From Uloborus plumipes (Eukaryota; Arthropoda; Arachnida; Araneae; Uloboridae): DNA of 64,000 nt. The first letter of the stretch is position 1, and each line of letters begins with the position of its first letter. Where the stretch lies: contig JAXGGA010000485.1 of the NCBI GenBank assembly GCA_038373865.1, positions 124,001 through 188,000 of the forward strand, written 5' to 3'. Under the pieces are notes generated by a model that worked only from the letters and a program-made list of their open reading frames with translations, did not search any database and was not told the DNA's origin. The translations under genes and the position numbers were made by a program. Shown in pieces: positions 12,032 to 22,335 of the stretch.

Positions 12032-12178
12032 GTTTTCTTTGACGCAGTTGTGCAGTTTGAGTGTAGTTTTAGCTACAGGAGGTAGTAAATAGTAATACAT
12101 AATACCTTACTCCCCAATTTGAATTTTTTGACGTTTAAAATCAGTCCGGTCCTGCAAAGCTTAGAAAATTTTCTAAAA
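12032..12178. repeat. 147-bp dispersed repeat inserted in PLE
   Basis: This segment (GTTTTCTTTGACGCAG to AAAATTTTCTAAAA) occurs again with few differences at 15988-16136. Here it splits the PLE nuclease frame, so it arrived after the PLE. No terminal inverted repeats or A-tail are obvious; class unknown. Confidence 0.65.
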
Positions 12179-12515
12179 AAATTTAAAGACACAGAAATCC
12201 TGGCCACAATATCCCATTACTATGCCCGTCTTCATCGCGAAGCAATTGAAATTTTTAAGCATCCGCGTAACTTCAATAGAAAAGAAGAGAATTTCAACTT
12301 ACCGAAAATATGGCATTCCGCCCTTAGATCCACTCACCATAACGGTCCAGACATAGAAGGAGGCTCACCCATTCCGGAAAATCCATCCAATCAGATTCCA
12401 GACTGTTCCAGAGGCCAAAGAAACAACAACCAATCAGCAGCCAATACGCCATCAGCAGTTTACTTAAATACCCAAGCGGCCGAAGCTAGCGCATCAGTCT
12501 CACCAAAACTACTCA

Positions 12516-12547
12516 CTGATGATGTCGACCGCAGTGTCCGACGAAAC
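12516..12547 (+). ncRNA. hammerhead-ribozyme-like core (degenerate?)
   Basis: CTGATGA at 12516-12522 and GAAAC at 12543-12547 are the two conserved boxes of a hammerhead core. They are joined by a possible stem II (GTCG 12524-12527 with CGAC 12539-12542), leaving an unpaired T. PLE terminal repeats are known to carry hammerhead motifs. I could not find a convincing stem III or cleavage-site triplet, so activity is doubtful. Confidence 0.3.
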
Positions 12548-12604
12548 GCTTGAGATTTATATTTCTCATCGACCACGGCCTATAAGCCCCGAAATACCTC
12601 TTCA

Positions 12605-12727
12605 TACAATTACTATACCGCTTCAACTATAATAATTTTACTTCAGAGGGTTGGAGTGAATTTAAATTTATTCAGTGGACTTCCTTCCCATTTAAATGCA
12701 CGGGCATCGCCGTACGGGTACTGCTAG
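12605..12727 (+). mobile_element. Helitron-type 3' end
   Basis: ATAATTTTACTTCAGAGGG leads to the hairpin GCACGG/CCGTAC, GGGTACTG and CTAG at 12724-12727, followed by T. It is the inverse of 7967-8055. A 5' TC partner to the left was not identified, so either the PLE lies inside a Helitron or these are inverted terminal repeats of the PLE. Confidence 0.6.
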
Positions 12728-13253
12728 TCTTTATATATATATATATATATATAGATGTATGGAAGTAAACAAATTTTGTGAAAAAAGCTTCTGAACCTTT
12801 TCGCATCATATGATTTTACTTCACTATTAGTAGTTTTGTACGAAGTGGGCATAGTTATAATGGTATGTTGAATCAATGGTTGTTTGCGACAGTCTATTAG
12901 GGTGACATTTTGTTGATAATTAACGATATGAAATGTTTTGCTGAAAATTACTACCTTTGTTTCATTCTAGCTATCAAATGCACACACACAACGCACAACC
13001 ACAGTTCAAATTAACATTTAAATATTTTTTAAGCAGCACGGCCATTTTAGTTTTTAGCCTACTTTCCCGTTAAAAATAAAAGAAAGACGAAAAAAACATT
13101 AAAAGTAGCTTCATGCATCTAAAAAATATCGCCAAGTCCAAAAAATATCGCCAAGTTAAAAAAATAAAAAGGTAAAATGAATGTCGAAAAATTAAAAATT
13201 TGAAAGTCGGGTATTGAGATGGGGAATTAGTGTGTCGGTCGGTCGGTCTGTCC
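12728..13253. other. unclassified AT-rich sequence
   Basis: It holds a short (TA)n run at about 12734-12752 and an (AC)-rich patch near 12980-12990. Two ATATCGCCAAG words occur near 13125-13160, and a GTCGGTCGGTCGGTC patch at about 13233. No gene is seen. Confidence 0.5.
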
Positions 13254-13815
13254 CCCCTAATAACTTTTGAATGAACATTCCGATTTGGACAAACTTTTTT
13301 TTATTGGAAAGATCTCGGCGAGTACAGCTCATTCCCATTTTTCGATTTGAACAATTTTTGGTTCAACTTTGAACCGTTCAAACAACCTGTCCAGCGATGC
13401 TAACTTTTGAGTGAACAGTCCGATTTGAACAAACTTTTTTTTTGTTCGAAAGATCTTATTAAGGACATTTCTTTCCCGTATTTACATTTCCGATTTGAAC
13501 AATTTTTCGTTCAACATTGAACCGCTCAAGCAAGCTGTCACCCCTAATAACTTTTGAGTGAACAGTCCGATTTAAATAAACTTTTTTTTTGTTCGAAGGA
13601 TCTCAGCAAGGATACTTCATTACCGTATTTAAACTTTCAATTTGAATATTTTTTGGTTCAACATTGAACCGTTCAAACAACCTTTCCCCACCTAATAACT
13701 TTTGAGTGAACCGTCCGAAAGGAATAAATTTTTTTTCGTTTGAAAGATCTCGGAGAGACTCATTCCCATATTTCTCTTTTTGATTTGAACCATATTTCGT
13801 TTAATATTGAACCGT
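13254..13815. repeat. tandem repeat, period about 145 bp, four units
   Basis: Unit starts near 13254, 13400, 13541 and 13689 all carry TAACTTTTGARTGAACNNTCCG, then CAAACTTTTTTT, GAAAGATCT, and TTCAACNTTGAACCG. Units differ by substitutions and small indels, so the array is old. Confidence 0.75.
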
Positions 13816-14289
13816 TCAGAAAAAATTTTAACATTAGCACCTAAGGGGAATTTAAATTGAATGTTGATCCTGAACTTAAAGTCGGATTTCTTCAAACTAA
13901 CTTTGTAAGAAAATGGTTTTGATAAATAATGTTTGTAAAGTACTTTTCTGAATAATCTTCTGAGAGGACTTTGATTCCGACTCTGAATCCGCAAACATGG
14001 CGGAAATGCAGGCTCAGAAAAAAAAATGACTGACTGTGCAGACGATTTTTTGTTTATTTATTCATTTGTTTTATTTTATTTATTATTATTATTAGTTTTT
14101 TTTTTTTTTTTTTGGCAGACGATCTTTTTTGGAACAAAAATGATTCATTCACGAGAGCATTTTATTCTTTATTTATATTTAACAACTGGCAACGGATTAA
14201 AAGTGAAATTCGAGACATTTTTATCAACGGACGAGTTTTTTTTTTCTTTCTTTGATAAAATGTGTTTTGATGTACTTTGTACTTTAATT

Positions 14290-15062
14290 TTTACTTCCTT
14301 TTACGTAGTAAAGGAAGTATTGTGATCGCGAAAAAAAAATCACTCAAATTTGAGTCTAAATTTTGATTTTGCTCACCCCCGAATGAAAATTCCTTAGTTT
14401 TTTTGACCTGTCAGCACGTGTATATGTACCTAGCAACATATAAGCAGCCGAAAAATTTTTTTCAACCACCCCCGAGTTAATTACGACGAGTTTTCTCGTG
14501 ACGTCTGTATGTACGTGTGTGCGTATGTGGGTCGCATAACTCAAAAACTATATGCCGTAGAAGCTTCTAGCTTGGTATGTAGGCTCTGAGGATGGTCTAG
14601 TTGTGCACCTCCCCTTGTGGTTGCATTTGAATGTTCCCAAGGGGGTGTTTTACCCCTTTTTTGGGGTAAATCAGTGTTAATTTCAATGCAGACTCAAGTG
14701 ATATGAATTGGCGCGACCACTTGGCGATATGTCGCCAAGCTTTTGGTCGCCGTTTGACGCCAACTTGGCGACATATCGCCAAGTTGGCGACAAATTTGGC
14801 GAAAAAAATATTTTTCGAATTTGGGTTCAACTTGGCGCTATTGGCGATATTTTGCGAAAAATTCACTGAATGATATTAAAATCAGCAATATTTAGAAAAT
14901 TAACCATTGCAAAATATTTTTTGCATTGTTTCGTGGCAGATTAGGGGAGTAAATATTTGAATTGTTACCTTGCTCACTCCAAGCACTTTTTTTAACACTT
15001 AAGGCAACTACTAAGAAATTTACACGTAAAAGGAAGTAGTGTGGGGTCCATACCAGATTTTT
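14290..15062 (-). repeat. TTGGCG/CGCCAA-rich dispersed repeat, full-length copy
   Basis: On the minus strand it starts TCTGGTATGGACCCC and ends with the hairpin ACTTCC...GGAAGT (14294-14319). The centre (about 14711-14860) is crowded with TTGGCGACATATCGCCAAG-type words forming many small palindromes. Short frames inside are not conserved between copies. Confidence 0.75.
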
Positions 15063-15427
15063 TTTTTTGGAAACGATTGAGGAATTTTTCTACGGAAGAA
15101 CTGTAACAGTTACATTCTTTAAAAGGTGCGACAAAACTTTATTTATTCATTTATTTACTTTTTATGTGTCTATTTCATCTGATGGGAGGGGTATATTTTG
15201 CTTTTAGAAATCAGCCTTAAGTGTTAAATGGTATGTTTGACATAATTTTCAGTCTCAGATAGTCAAGAGAATAATGATCAGATGCTAGAATGCCGATGTC
15301 GATGTACGGGAAAGTAGGCTCGTTTAGTTCTTGACAGAACTTCTTGTTGTTATTGTTAGCCTGTGTTACAGTGGAATTGCCTTATCACCTAATAAGTTTT
15401 TCTAAAATGTGGCATATTAAAATCGTA

Positions 15428-15697
15428 GTCATGACCATCATTTTAAACTTTTCCATGGGGAGGGGGGCAAAGGGTGCATACAATGTAAATTATTTTCATT
15501 GAAAAGATTACAAATTGCCAACGCATCACTGAAAAAAATGGGCACAAACAAGTTTATGCTAATTTTTCGAAGTCGTTACAAGAATCTTTTAAAAATCGAA
15601 GTATTTTCAGTGGGAGCAAGTCTAATATATGATGCATTTTTAAAACATTTCAACTTTTGGTTGAAAAAAGTGAAGTTGATTTTACTAATTTGACGGG
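15428..15697. repeat. decayed hAT-type MITE related to 2055-2227
   Basis: The left part (ACCATCATTTTAAACTTTTCC followed by a G-run) and the right part (TTGACGGGCCT) match the termini of the element at 2055-2227. The extreme ends and target duplication are not intact. Confidence 0.45.
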
Positions 15698-15987
15698 CCT
15701 TTTTTCAGGTACTTCTCAATGTTAAACAAATTTTGTGCTAGAAGTTTTCTACCGCTTTCGCGTGTCACAAAATCGCTGGTCATTAATCACTTTACTTTTT
15801 TAATCAAAATTTAACTAACTACTTTGCTAAAGTTGAACGTCTTAATTTTGTTAAGCACAAGAAAATGATTTATTAACGAACTTTTAATGTTCTTAAATCA
15901 ATCTTACTATTAGGTTTTGCGCTCTTAAAACTTTTTGCTTGTTTTTAAACGGATAAAATATTCCTTAAATCAACTTCTGGATGTTCT

Positions 15988-16136
15988 GGTTTTCTTTGAC
16001 GCAGTTGGGCAGTTTGAGTGTAGTTTTAGCTACGGGAGGTAGTAAATAGTAATACATAATACCTTACTCCCCAATTTGCATATTTTGCCGTTTAAGATCA
16101 GTCCGGTCCGGCAAAGCTTAGAAAATTTTCTAAAAG
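15988..16136. repeat. 147-bp dispersed repeat, second copy
   Basis: Near-identical to 12032-12178 (CTTTGACGCAGTTGGGCAG, CCTTACTCCCCAATTTG, CAAAGCTTAGAAAATTTTC). Its flanks differ from the PLE copy, which defines the unit boundaries. Confidence 0.65.
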
Positions 16137-16505
16137 TGTTATATCTTTCTTTCAGATGAAAAATGCTGGAGAAATATGTGTATTTTCGTCAAATTAGACA
16201 AGAATTATTGTTTAAAATATCTTCTGCAAATATATATAGAAAAAATACCCTTGCGCAGAAAGTTATCCGAGAAAGGCTTTTTCTCGAATGAATTTTCCCC
16301 CTAAAGCTCACAGTTTATTGAATTGAAAAAGAGGTTCGTTGTAACCCCAAAACACGTGACTGCAGTAACTTGCAAATGTTGTATATGGAAACGTTATTCA
16401 ACCTAAATTCAATAGTCTGTATATTTGGCCCCTAGTACGGAAGGTAAGGGGGTCATCAACCACCGTCGTTTTCACAAGAATAATGAAATTATATTTGAAG
16501 TTAAA

Positions 16506-16531
16506 AGAGCGTGCTAGAACTAGCACGCTCT
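16506..16531. other. perfect 12-bp-arm hairpin
   Basis: The arms AGAGCGTGCTAG and CTAGCACGCTCT are exact reverse complements with a two-base AA loop. It could extrude as a cruciform or form a stable RNA stem; function unknown. Confidence 0.7.
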
Positions 16532-16819
16532 TCCATTGTTCAGCATTGTTGGACTTCTGGTCACTGCTTTGATTTTTCTTCGGCTAGAATTATTTGTAAA
16601 TGTTCGTCAGTTTATGACCTCGATTTTTGGGAAGCTTAATATATATGGAAAAATTCCCATTCTCTGGTGAATGATTTTTCCAGTGTTCCATTTTTCCCTG
16701 ACATCTGGAAGCAATTTTTATAATTTCGTCTTCTAGTGTTTTCTCTCGCGCTTTTTTTCTTTCCCCTACTTTCCTTTGCTGTCTTCCCTTTTCTTCGCTC
16801 TCCTGGCTGTTTCGCCGAT

Positions 16820-16925
16820 CGCTGATTGGTCGGTGTTTTCCCGCTCCTATCGTGAGTTCAAGCGCACTGGCCCATTTGTTATAAATACCGGGGCCCACGT
16901 GCTTCGCGCTCAGTTCTCTTACAGC
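16820..16925 (+). promoter_or_regulatory. candidate TATA/Inr core promoter
   Basis: A GC-richer island contains GATTGGT (inverted CCAAT box), TATAAATA at 16880-16887, an E-box CACGTG, and TCAGTT at 16910-16915. The initiator-like A lies 32 bases downstream of the TATA start, the usual arthropod spacing. A short open frame starts at 16930. The following text (GCACTGAGGAAGG, TTGAAATAGCTATTTG) has a diverged relative at 23526-23640, so this may be the promoter of a repeat element rather than of a host gene. Confidence 0.45.
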
Positions 16926-17380
16926 TTTCATGTTGTTTGCTGAGCTTCTTGCACTGAGGAAGGGGCTCCACTGTAGCCTTGAAATAGCTATTTGCTGTAC
17001 TTTCTACCTTATTTGTGCTTTATTTACGTTGATTTTTAACTTCAAATATTGTTCAGCACAAAGCTTATTTGATCATTTTTCATTTAATGAAATTATAGTT
17101 TTAAAAAAATAAAAAATACGCTTTCAGAATTTATCAAACTAAGTACAACTGAATTCTGAAGTCGCTCTGAGAATTTTTTTTTAAAGATAAAAGTCCTGTT
17201 TTCTACAAATATAAAAGTAACTAACTGATGTGCCCGGCGTCGCACGGAAATAAATATATGACTTTCAACTAAGGTCAGTAGAATCATAGTTCTCAAAGGT
17301 ATTTTTGTTGCCATGCGGTGGATTAACTGGGTGTGAAAGAGAACGTGAAATCAAACTTAATATAAATGCATTATTTATTT

Positions 17381-17523
17381 CTGTACCTCAGAACCAGACT
17401 AACTTAAGTCCATTTTCGTCATTTTTCGGTAGAGGGTGAAAAACGATTGTCGAATACATCGTTTTTCCCCTCTACTGAAAAATGACGAAAATGGACTTAC
17501 GTTAGTCTGGTTCTGAGGTACAG
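17381..17523. mobile_element. hairpin MITE
   Basis: Arms of about 67 bp, near-perfect, starting CTGTACCTCAGAACCAGAC and ending GTCTGGTTCTGAGGTACAG around a loop near 17450. A half copy (right arm only) occurs at 36241-36316. Confidence 0.75.
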
Positions 17524-17960
17524 ATTTTATCTGTGTGATTTTTAAAAAAAAATCACTTTTTATTTTCTACATGTTGCCAAAACACATTCCCTTGTTATTT
17601 AACCAGTATAGATTATTGGCATAGATGAATATAAAAATCCTAAGAAAGCAATAAATTTCATACTTACTCCAGAGAAGCCTTGGTTCAAAATTTTCATCAT
17701 GATTACTATTAATATTGTTGTTGCCAGGCAACAAATTTTTGCAACAATGGACTGAAAATTTAATCATTTTAATGGGGAAACTATATGAAATTTACTATTT
17801 TCCATAATAACTTTTTTAAACTAAGTTTTTTAGAAATAAATTATAGCTTATCCTGCTCCCTGTTACTGTAGCTGTCTACACTGAAAAAATGGTTAAAATC
17901 GGTCCAGTAGTTTGGAAGATTACCCCGGACATACATACAAAAAGTAGTCATTTATGTATA
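17524..17960. other. AT-rich spacer before Tc1 copy 1
   Basis: No gene is seen. The final 80 bases (CCGGACATACATACAAAAAG) look like the sub-terminal part of a Helitron-type element whose other end may be the CCCGGCG word near 17232, later cut by the Tc1 insertion at 17963. This is weakly supported. Confidence 0.3.
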
Positions 17961-17962
17961 TA

Positions 17963-19380
17963 CACTGCTCGACATTGAAAATGCAACACCAAGAAGGAGT
18001 GGTCAGAAATTGATGAAATTTGGTAAGAAGACAGAGACAGCATGGAACAATAAGTGATATTTATTTCAAAATAAATAAGCAAAATTTAGAGCGAGGACGG
18101 CGTCGGCTCAGTAAGAAGTAGGACCACCGCGGACAGCGATGCACGAAGAAACACGTCTAGGCATGGAGTCAATAAGCCTGCGGATGGTGTCCTGAGGGAT
18201 GGCACTCCATTCCCTTTCAACCATTTGCCACAGTTCGTCCTCTGAACGAGGCAGTGACAGGTTCTGCAAACGGCGTCCAATCACGTCCCACACATGTTCG
18301 ATTGGTGACAAGTCAGGAGAGTATGGTGGCCAGGAAAGCATCTGTACACCTCGTAGAGCATGTTGGCTGATTCGAGCACTGTGAGGCCGGGCGTTATCCT
18401 GTTGAAAAATTGCATTTGGCAGACCCTGAAGGTAGGGGATTGCCACCGGCCGCAGTACATTATCTACATATCGTTGGGCCGTCATAGTGCCCCGAATACG
18501 AACTAGAGGTGATACGGAATTGTATGCAATAGCGCCCCAAACCATTATGCCACGTTGTCGCGCTGTGGGGCGTTCCACAGTTACTGCCGGATTCGATCTT
18601 TCTCCACGTCGACGCCACACACGTATGCGATGACTATCGCTGGACAAACAGAAGCGGGATTCATCTGAGAACACTACGGTTTGCCATTCTGCCATCCACG
18701 TCGCTCTGGCCCGCACCATTCCAAACGTTGGAGTCTGTGCTGTGAGGTCAATGGCAGTCTTCTTAGCGGGCGCCGTGATTGCAGGCCACGTGCAACCAGT
18801 CGACGGGAAATGGTTCTGGTCGACACAGGAACATCCAGGGTACCTTGCACGTGCTGCAAATCGACGTACAAGTGACTTGCGGGTCCGCCACAGCTTGTCG
18901 GTGAATCCGTCGATCCAAGCGGTCTGACGTCACTCTGGCTGCACCTGCACCCCTCAATGTGGCTACATTTCCTCTTTCCAACCATCTCCGACACAGCCGA
19001 TGCACAGTGCTTGCATCCATGTGGGTATCAGCTGCAATTTGACGTATGGACCAACCTCCCCTTCTCAGTCCGATCACCATACCCCTTGTAAAGTCGTCTA
19101 TATGCTGGAAGTGTCTTCGTTGAGGACGGCGTGGCATTTCCTCCTATCACACGTATCCTTCGAGACAAAAACCAAATTTCTCCGATAATTAGTCTGGCAG
19201 AAAAACCAACATGAACATAGCCCACTTTTCAACTTCATTCTCTTATATCTTACTTCACGTGCGTCGGAGAGCTGCGCATTTCATATTATTTGCATAACTC
19301 AGTGACGTGCGTCTACGGTAAAATTTGCATGAATTTCTGACCACTCCTTCTTGGTGTTGCATTTTCAATGTCGAGCAGTG
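17963..19380 (-). mobile_element. Tc1-like transposon, copy 1
   Basis: The termini CACTGCTCGACATTG and CAATGTCGAGCAGTG are inverted repeats flanked by TA on both sides (17961-17962 and 19381-19382), the Tc1/mariner target duplication. The longer end sequence (GCAACACCAAGAAGGAGTGG) is also mirrored, giving TIRs of at least 50 bp. It is a complete 1,418-bp copy carrying a frameshifted transposase on the minus strand. Confidence 0.95.
18108..19137 (-). pseudogene. Tc1-like (Tcb2-type) transposase, two frameshifts
   Basis: The start at 19137 (MPRRPQRRHF) and the stop at 18108-18110 match the other copies, which specify a 343-residue protein. The N-terminal paired helix-turn-helix (residues ~15-55, GLRRGGWSIRQIAADTH) binds the TIRs. 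The catalytic part carries SDESRF and QQDNARPH aspartates and SPIEHVWD glutamate. Compared with copy 2, one base is lost near 18858 and another near 18713; together they break the frame twice. Otherwise well preserved and recently inactivated. Confidence 0.9.
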
Positions 19381-19694
19381 TATTTTTGCGATTTTCAATG
19401 GGTTGTGTTTCTTGTAGGGATTTTCCTCAAATATTGTCACACGCTTTGAGAATAATCTTGTGAAATTGTGAGTTTGTGTAAAGGGTAGGAAGGGGTAGCA
19501 AGAAATGAGAAATTGGTTATTTTTTATAACAATTTGCTTATATGATAAATCGTGATATGTGACAAGAAAATGTAAGTGGTAAGCAGTGTTCACCAAAATC
19601 GGCCCAGCCCTAAAAAATCCAAATGGGTTTTTTCGGTTGCGCACACTTGAAAAAACCCACTATGTCAGCAAAGCGGGTTTTTTTTCAACATTTA

Positions 19695-19838
19695 GGGCCC
19701 TGCTGCACATTAACGTAAAGCAGAAAAATTAAGCAGAAGCGTAAAATGGAGCAAATAGTGTTCCTATGGAAAGTACCCGGATTTTCGGTTTCTGCCTTCA
19801 GTTTCGGTCGCGTTTTACGCTGGTGTGGAGCAGGGCCC
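19695..19838. mobile_element. PIF/Harbinger-type MITE
   Basis: 144 bp with termini GGGCCCTGCTGCAC and GTGTGGAGCAGGGCCC (imperfect inverted repeats) and TTA on both sides (19692-19694 and 19839-19841), the 3-bp TWA duplication of PIF/Harbinger elements. Inner CGTAAA/TTTACG words extend the pairing. Confidence 0.65.
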
Positions 19839-19897
19839 TTACTGTATATTGAAAACACTTATTTCAGAAGCAAACTAAATATTACAAGCATTTAAAT

Positions 19898-20740
19898 CAG
19901 GGATTTCCAAACATTTTTGTTCTGTGGACCCCTTGACGAGTTTTCGAGTATCTCGTGGACCCCCTTCTTAGGGGTCGTCCTAAAAGTACTCAGGTACTGT
20001 AATAATTGAACTCATCCGCTCCAAAAACGCAAATTAGGTTGTTAAGTCACATTATAGATATTCTAAAATAACAAATGTCAGCAAGATTGATGGAAATAAA
20101 AAGAAAAAAATCAGAAGTTTACCAAACAGTATGAGGGCTCCTTCGATATTGATTTTTAAACAAAAATAAACTTCTTAAACATCTGACATTTTTCTAAAAG
20201 ATTCAGTTTGTTACTTCTACTTCAGAATAAAAAACTAAAATTTAAATTTAGAGAAACCAGATGAAGAGAAAAATGTAACATTTTTATTCATACTTTCATA
20301 ATACTAATGGTACAAAACGCAAACGAGCTAATGTTCTTACATATAATTGATATGCAAGAAAAAAAATTAGTGGGAGGGGGGAATTTGGAGCTTGGACAGC
20401 GAATTTTAAATATTTGACTTTAGATTTGTGAGGCGTAATTTTCAAATTTCCCAATCATTGATTGACAATATATTTCTTGTTTTTGTGAGAAAATTGGTTA
20501 CAGAACTCAAATCTCTTTCCATGAGGTATAATGATGTAAAAGCATTCAAAAATTATCTCCATGATACTCCATGAGGTAGGATAAGATATAGGTATGCTTT
20601 TCTGAAGCCGGAAATATGGATACCCTGTGTCTCAGATTTTTTAAACTGATCCTAGTTCGTGGACCCCTATTTGCACCTCATAGACCTCAAACTTTTTGCT
20701 TCATTTATACGGACCCCTTGCAAACTCAGTAGGACCCCTG
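19898..20740. mobile_element. non-autonomous hAT remnant
   Basis: It begins CAGGGATTTCCAAAC and TGTGGACCCC, and ends with repeated GGACCCC words to GACCCCTG at about 20740. These are the classic sub-terminal features of hAT MITEs. The right edge runs straight into a truncated Tc1 copy, so no target duplication can be checked. Interior AT-rich, no frame. Confidence 0.45.
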
Positions 20741-21478
20741 TTGAAAAATTGCATTTGGCAGACCCTGAAGGTAGGGGATTGCCACCGGCCGCAGTACATT
20801 ATCTACATATCGTTGGGCCGTCATAGTACCCCGAATACGAACTAGAGGTGATACGGAATTGTATGCAATAGCGCCCCAAACCATTATGCCACGTTGTCGC
20901 GCTGTGGGGCGTTCCACAGTCACTGCCGGATTCGATCTTTCTCCACGTCGACGCCACACACGTATGCGATGACTATCGCTGGACAAACAGAAGCGGGATT
21001 CATCTGAGAACACTACGGTTTGCCATTCTGCCATCCACGTCGCTCTGGTCCGGCACCATTCCAAACGTTGGAGTCTGTGCTGTGAGGTCAATGGCAGTCT
21101 TCTTAGCGGGCGCCGTGATTGCAGGCCACGTGCAACCAGTCGACGGGAAATGGTTCTGGTCGACACAGGAACATCCAGGGTACCTTGCACGTGCTGCAGA
21201 ATCGACGTACAAGTGACTTGCGGGTCCGCCACAGCTTGTCGGTGAATCCGTCGATCCAAGCGGTCTGACGTCACTCTGGCTGCACCTGCACCCCTCAATG
21301 TGGCTACATTTCCTCTTTCCAACCATCTCCGACACAGCCGATGCACAGTGCTTGCATCCATGTGGGTATCAGCTGCAATTTGACGTATGGACCAACCTCC
21401 CCTTCTCAGTCCGATCACCATACCCCTTGTAAAGTCGTCTATATGCTGGAAGTGTCTTTGTTGAGGACGGCGTGGCAT
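20737..21478 (-). pseudogene. Tc1-like transposase, C-terminally truncated
   Basis: Open from 21478 (MPRRPQQRHF) through the DNA-binding domain and the first catalytic aspartate (SDESRF, residue ~159), ending at ALPNAIFQQ-type sequence just before the second aspartate. The last ~95 residues, including D2 and the glutamate, are lost by deletion. Unlike copy 1 the remaining frame has no shift, so it is the best guide to the intact N-terminal sequence. Confidence 0.9.
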
Positions 21479-21721
21479 TTCCTCCTATCACACGTATCCT
21501 TCGAGACAAAAACCAAATTTCTCCGATAATTAGTCTGGCAGAAAAACCAACATGAACATAGCCCACTTTTCAACTTCATTCTCTTATATCTTACTTCACG
21601 TGCGTCGGAGAGCTGCGCATTTCATATCATTTGCATAACTCAGTGACGTGCGTCTACGGTAAAATTTGCATGAATTTCTGACCACTCCTTCTTGGTGTTG
21701 CATTTTCAATGTCGAGCAGTG
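20737..21721 (-). mobile_element. Tc1-like transposon, copy 2, truncated
   Basis: The right terminus GTCGAGCAGTG followed by TA is intact, but the left ~770 bases (transposase C-terminus and left TIR) are missing. The break at about 20737-20745 falls at CCTGTTG, a word present in both the intact Tc1 and the adjoining hAT-like end. Confidence 0.9.
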
Positions 21722-21744
21722 TAGATATACTTAATACTATCATT

Positions 21745-21880
21745 AATACTAAAGGTTAAACAATATTTCATGATACTCAGATTTCCCTCTGATTTTCAAA
21801 ACTATTGAATATCTGCTAAGTTCACACGCCTTATAATACATCAACATATGATATAGTTCAGCCTTTAATATTAATTTAAA
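21745..21880. repeat. dispersed repeat shared with 56760-56885
   Basis: Shared words TTTCCCTCTGATTTT, CTTATAATACATCAACAT and TTTAGCCTTTA-like sequence in the same orientation at both places, roughly 80% similar by eye. Class unknown. Confidence 0.5.
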
Positions 21881-21923
21881 AGTGTGAAAAATTAAAGTGT
21901 GTGCTTATTTTTTTCTCACATTA

Positions 21924-22335
21924 TCTATATAATATAAATGGTTGTATGTATGTTTGTTCCTCATACAAATCCAGTTTTCGTCGGATTTTCATCAAACTTG
22001 GCACAGAGGTTCCTTGATGCACTAGAATTCACATAGGCGGGGTTTTGAAATTTAAAAAAAAATCAAAAGGCTTAAAATTCAAATTTTTTTGTCTCAAAGT
22101 GGCTGTTTTCTTTCAATTTTGAATAAGTAGAGTAATAGAGATAAGCCTTTAAGCACATAAATTGATAAAATTTAGCACATTTAAATACGAGTATTTCCCA
22201 ACAAAGATTACGATTAACAATGCCTTATCAATTTAAGCCTCACCTATTTCATTTCTACATGAAATAAGTTAAAAACAATTATATTTAGCTGTGTTGTAGA
22301 AAAAGCACCCGTGCAAACGCTCGGTAATAAGCTAG
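21924..22335 (+). mobile_element. short Helitron-like element
   Basis: It starts TCTATATAATATAAATGG after a host A and ends CTAG (22332-22335) before a host T. The 5' part has the ATGTATGTTTG words common to these elements. The 3' hairpin is weak. 412 bp, non-coding. Confidence 0.5.

Larger units (their letters stand above)
11872..12553 (+). pseudogene. PLE GIY-YIG endonuclease domain, stop codon and insertion
   Basis: GIYKIP at about 11872-11886 is followed by the in-frame TGA and then, in the same frame, CGSVYVGTMKRSIKTRLSEH and HYEKSAVAEHSQQEGV. This gives the GIY...YVG pairing plus the conserved Arg and Glu region of the nuclease. A ~147-bp repeat (12032-12178) interrupts it. The reading resumes in another frame from 12179 with DTEILATISHYYARLHREAI and a basic tail containing NFNRKEENFNLPKIW, typical of PLE C-termini, ending at 12553. 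The domain cuts DNA for target-primed insertion in active PLEs; this copy is dead. Confidence 0.8.

Noticed and set aside
10668..12042. LINE or LTR origin for the reverse transcriptase fragment
   Set aside because: The LPKIHK block together with a C-terminal GIY-YIG nuclease is specific to Penelope-like elements.
13254..13815. CRISPR-like spaced repeats
   Set aside because: Units are ~145-bp tandem copies with no unique spacers, in a eukaryotic context.
16590..16931. 113-codon charged minus-strand frame
   Set aside because: It lies across the promoter-like island and is rich in Lys/Glu from simple purine runs; no family recognised.
18199..19188. Open frames on the opposite strand of the Tc1 transposases (also at 29337-30328 and 39940-40128)
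   Set aside because: They recur only because the transposase copies recur; they are shadows of the real frame.
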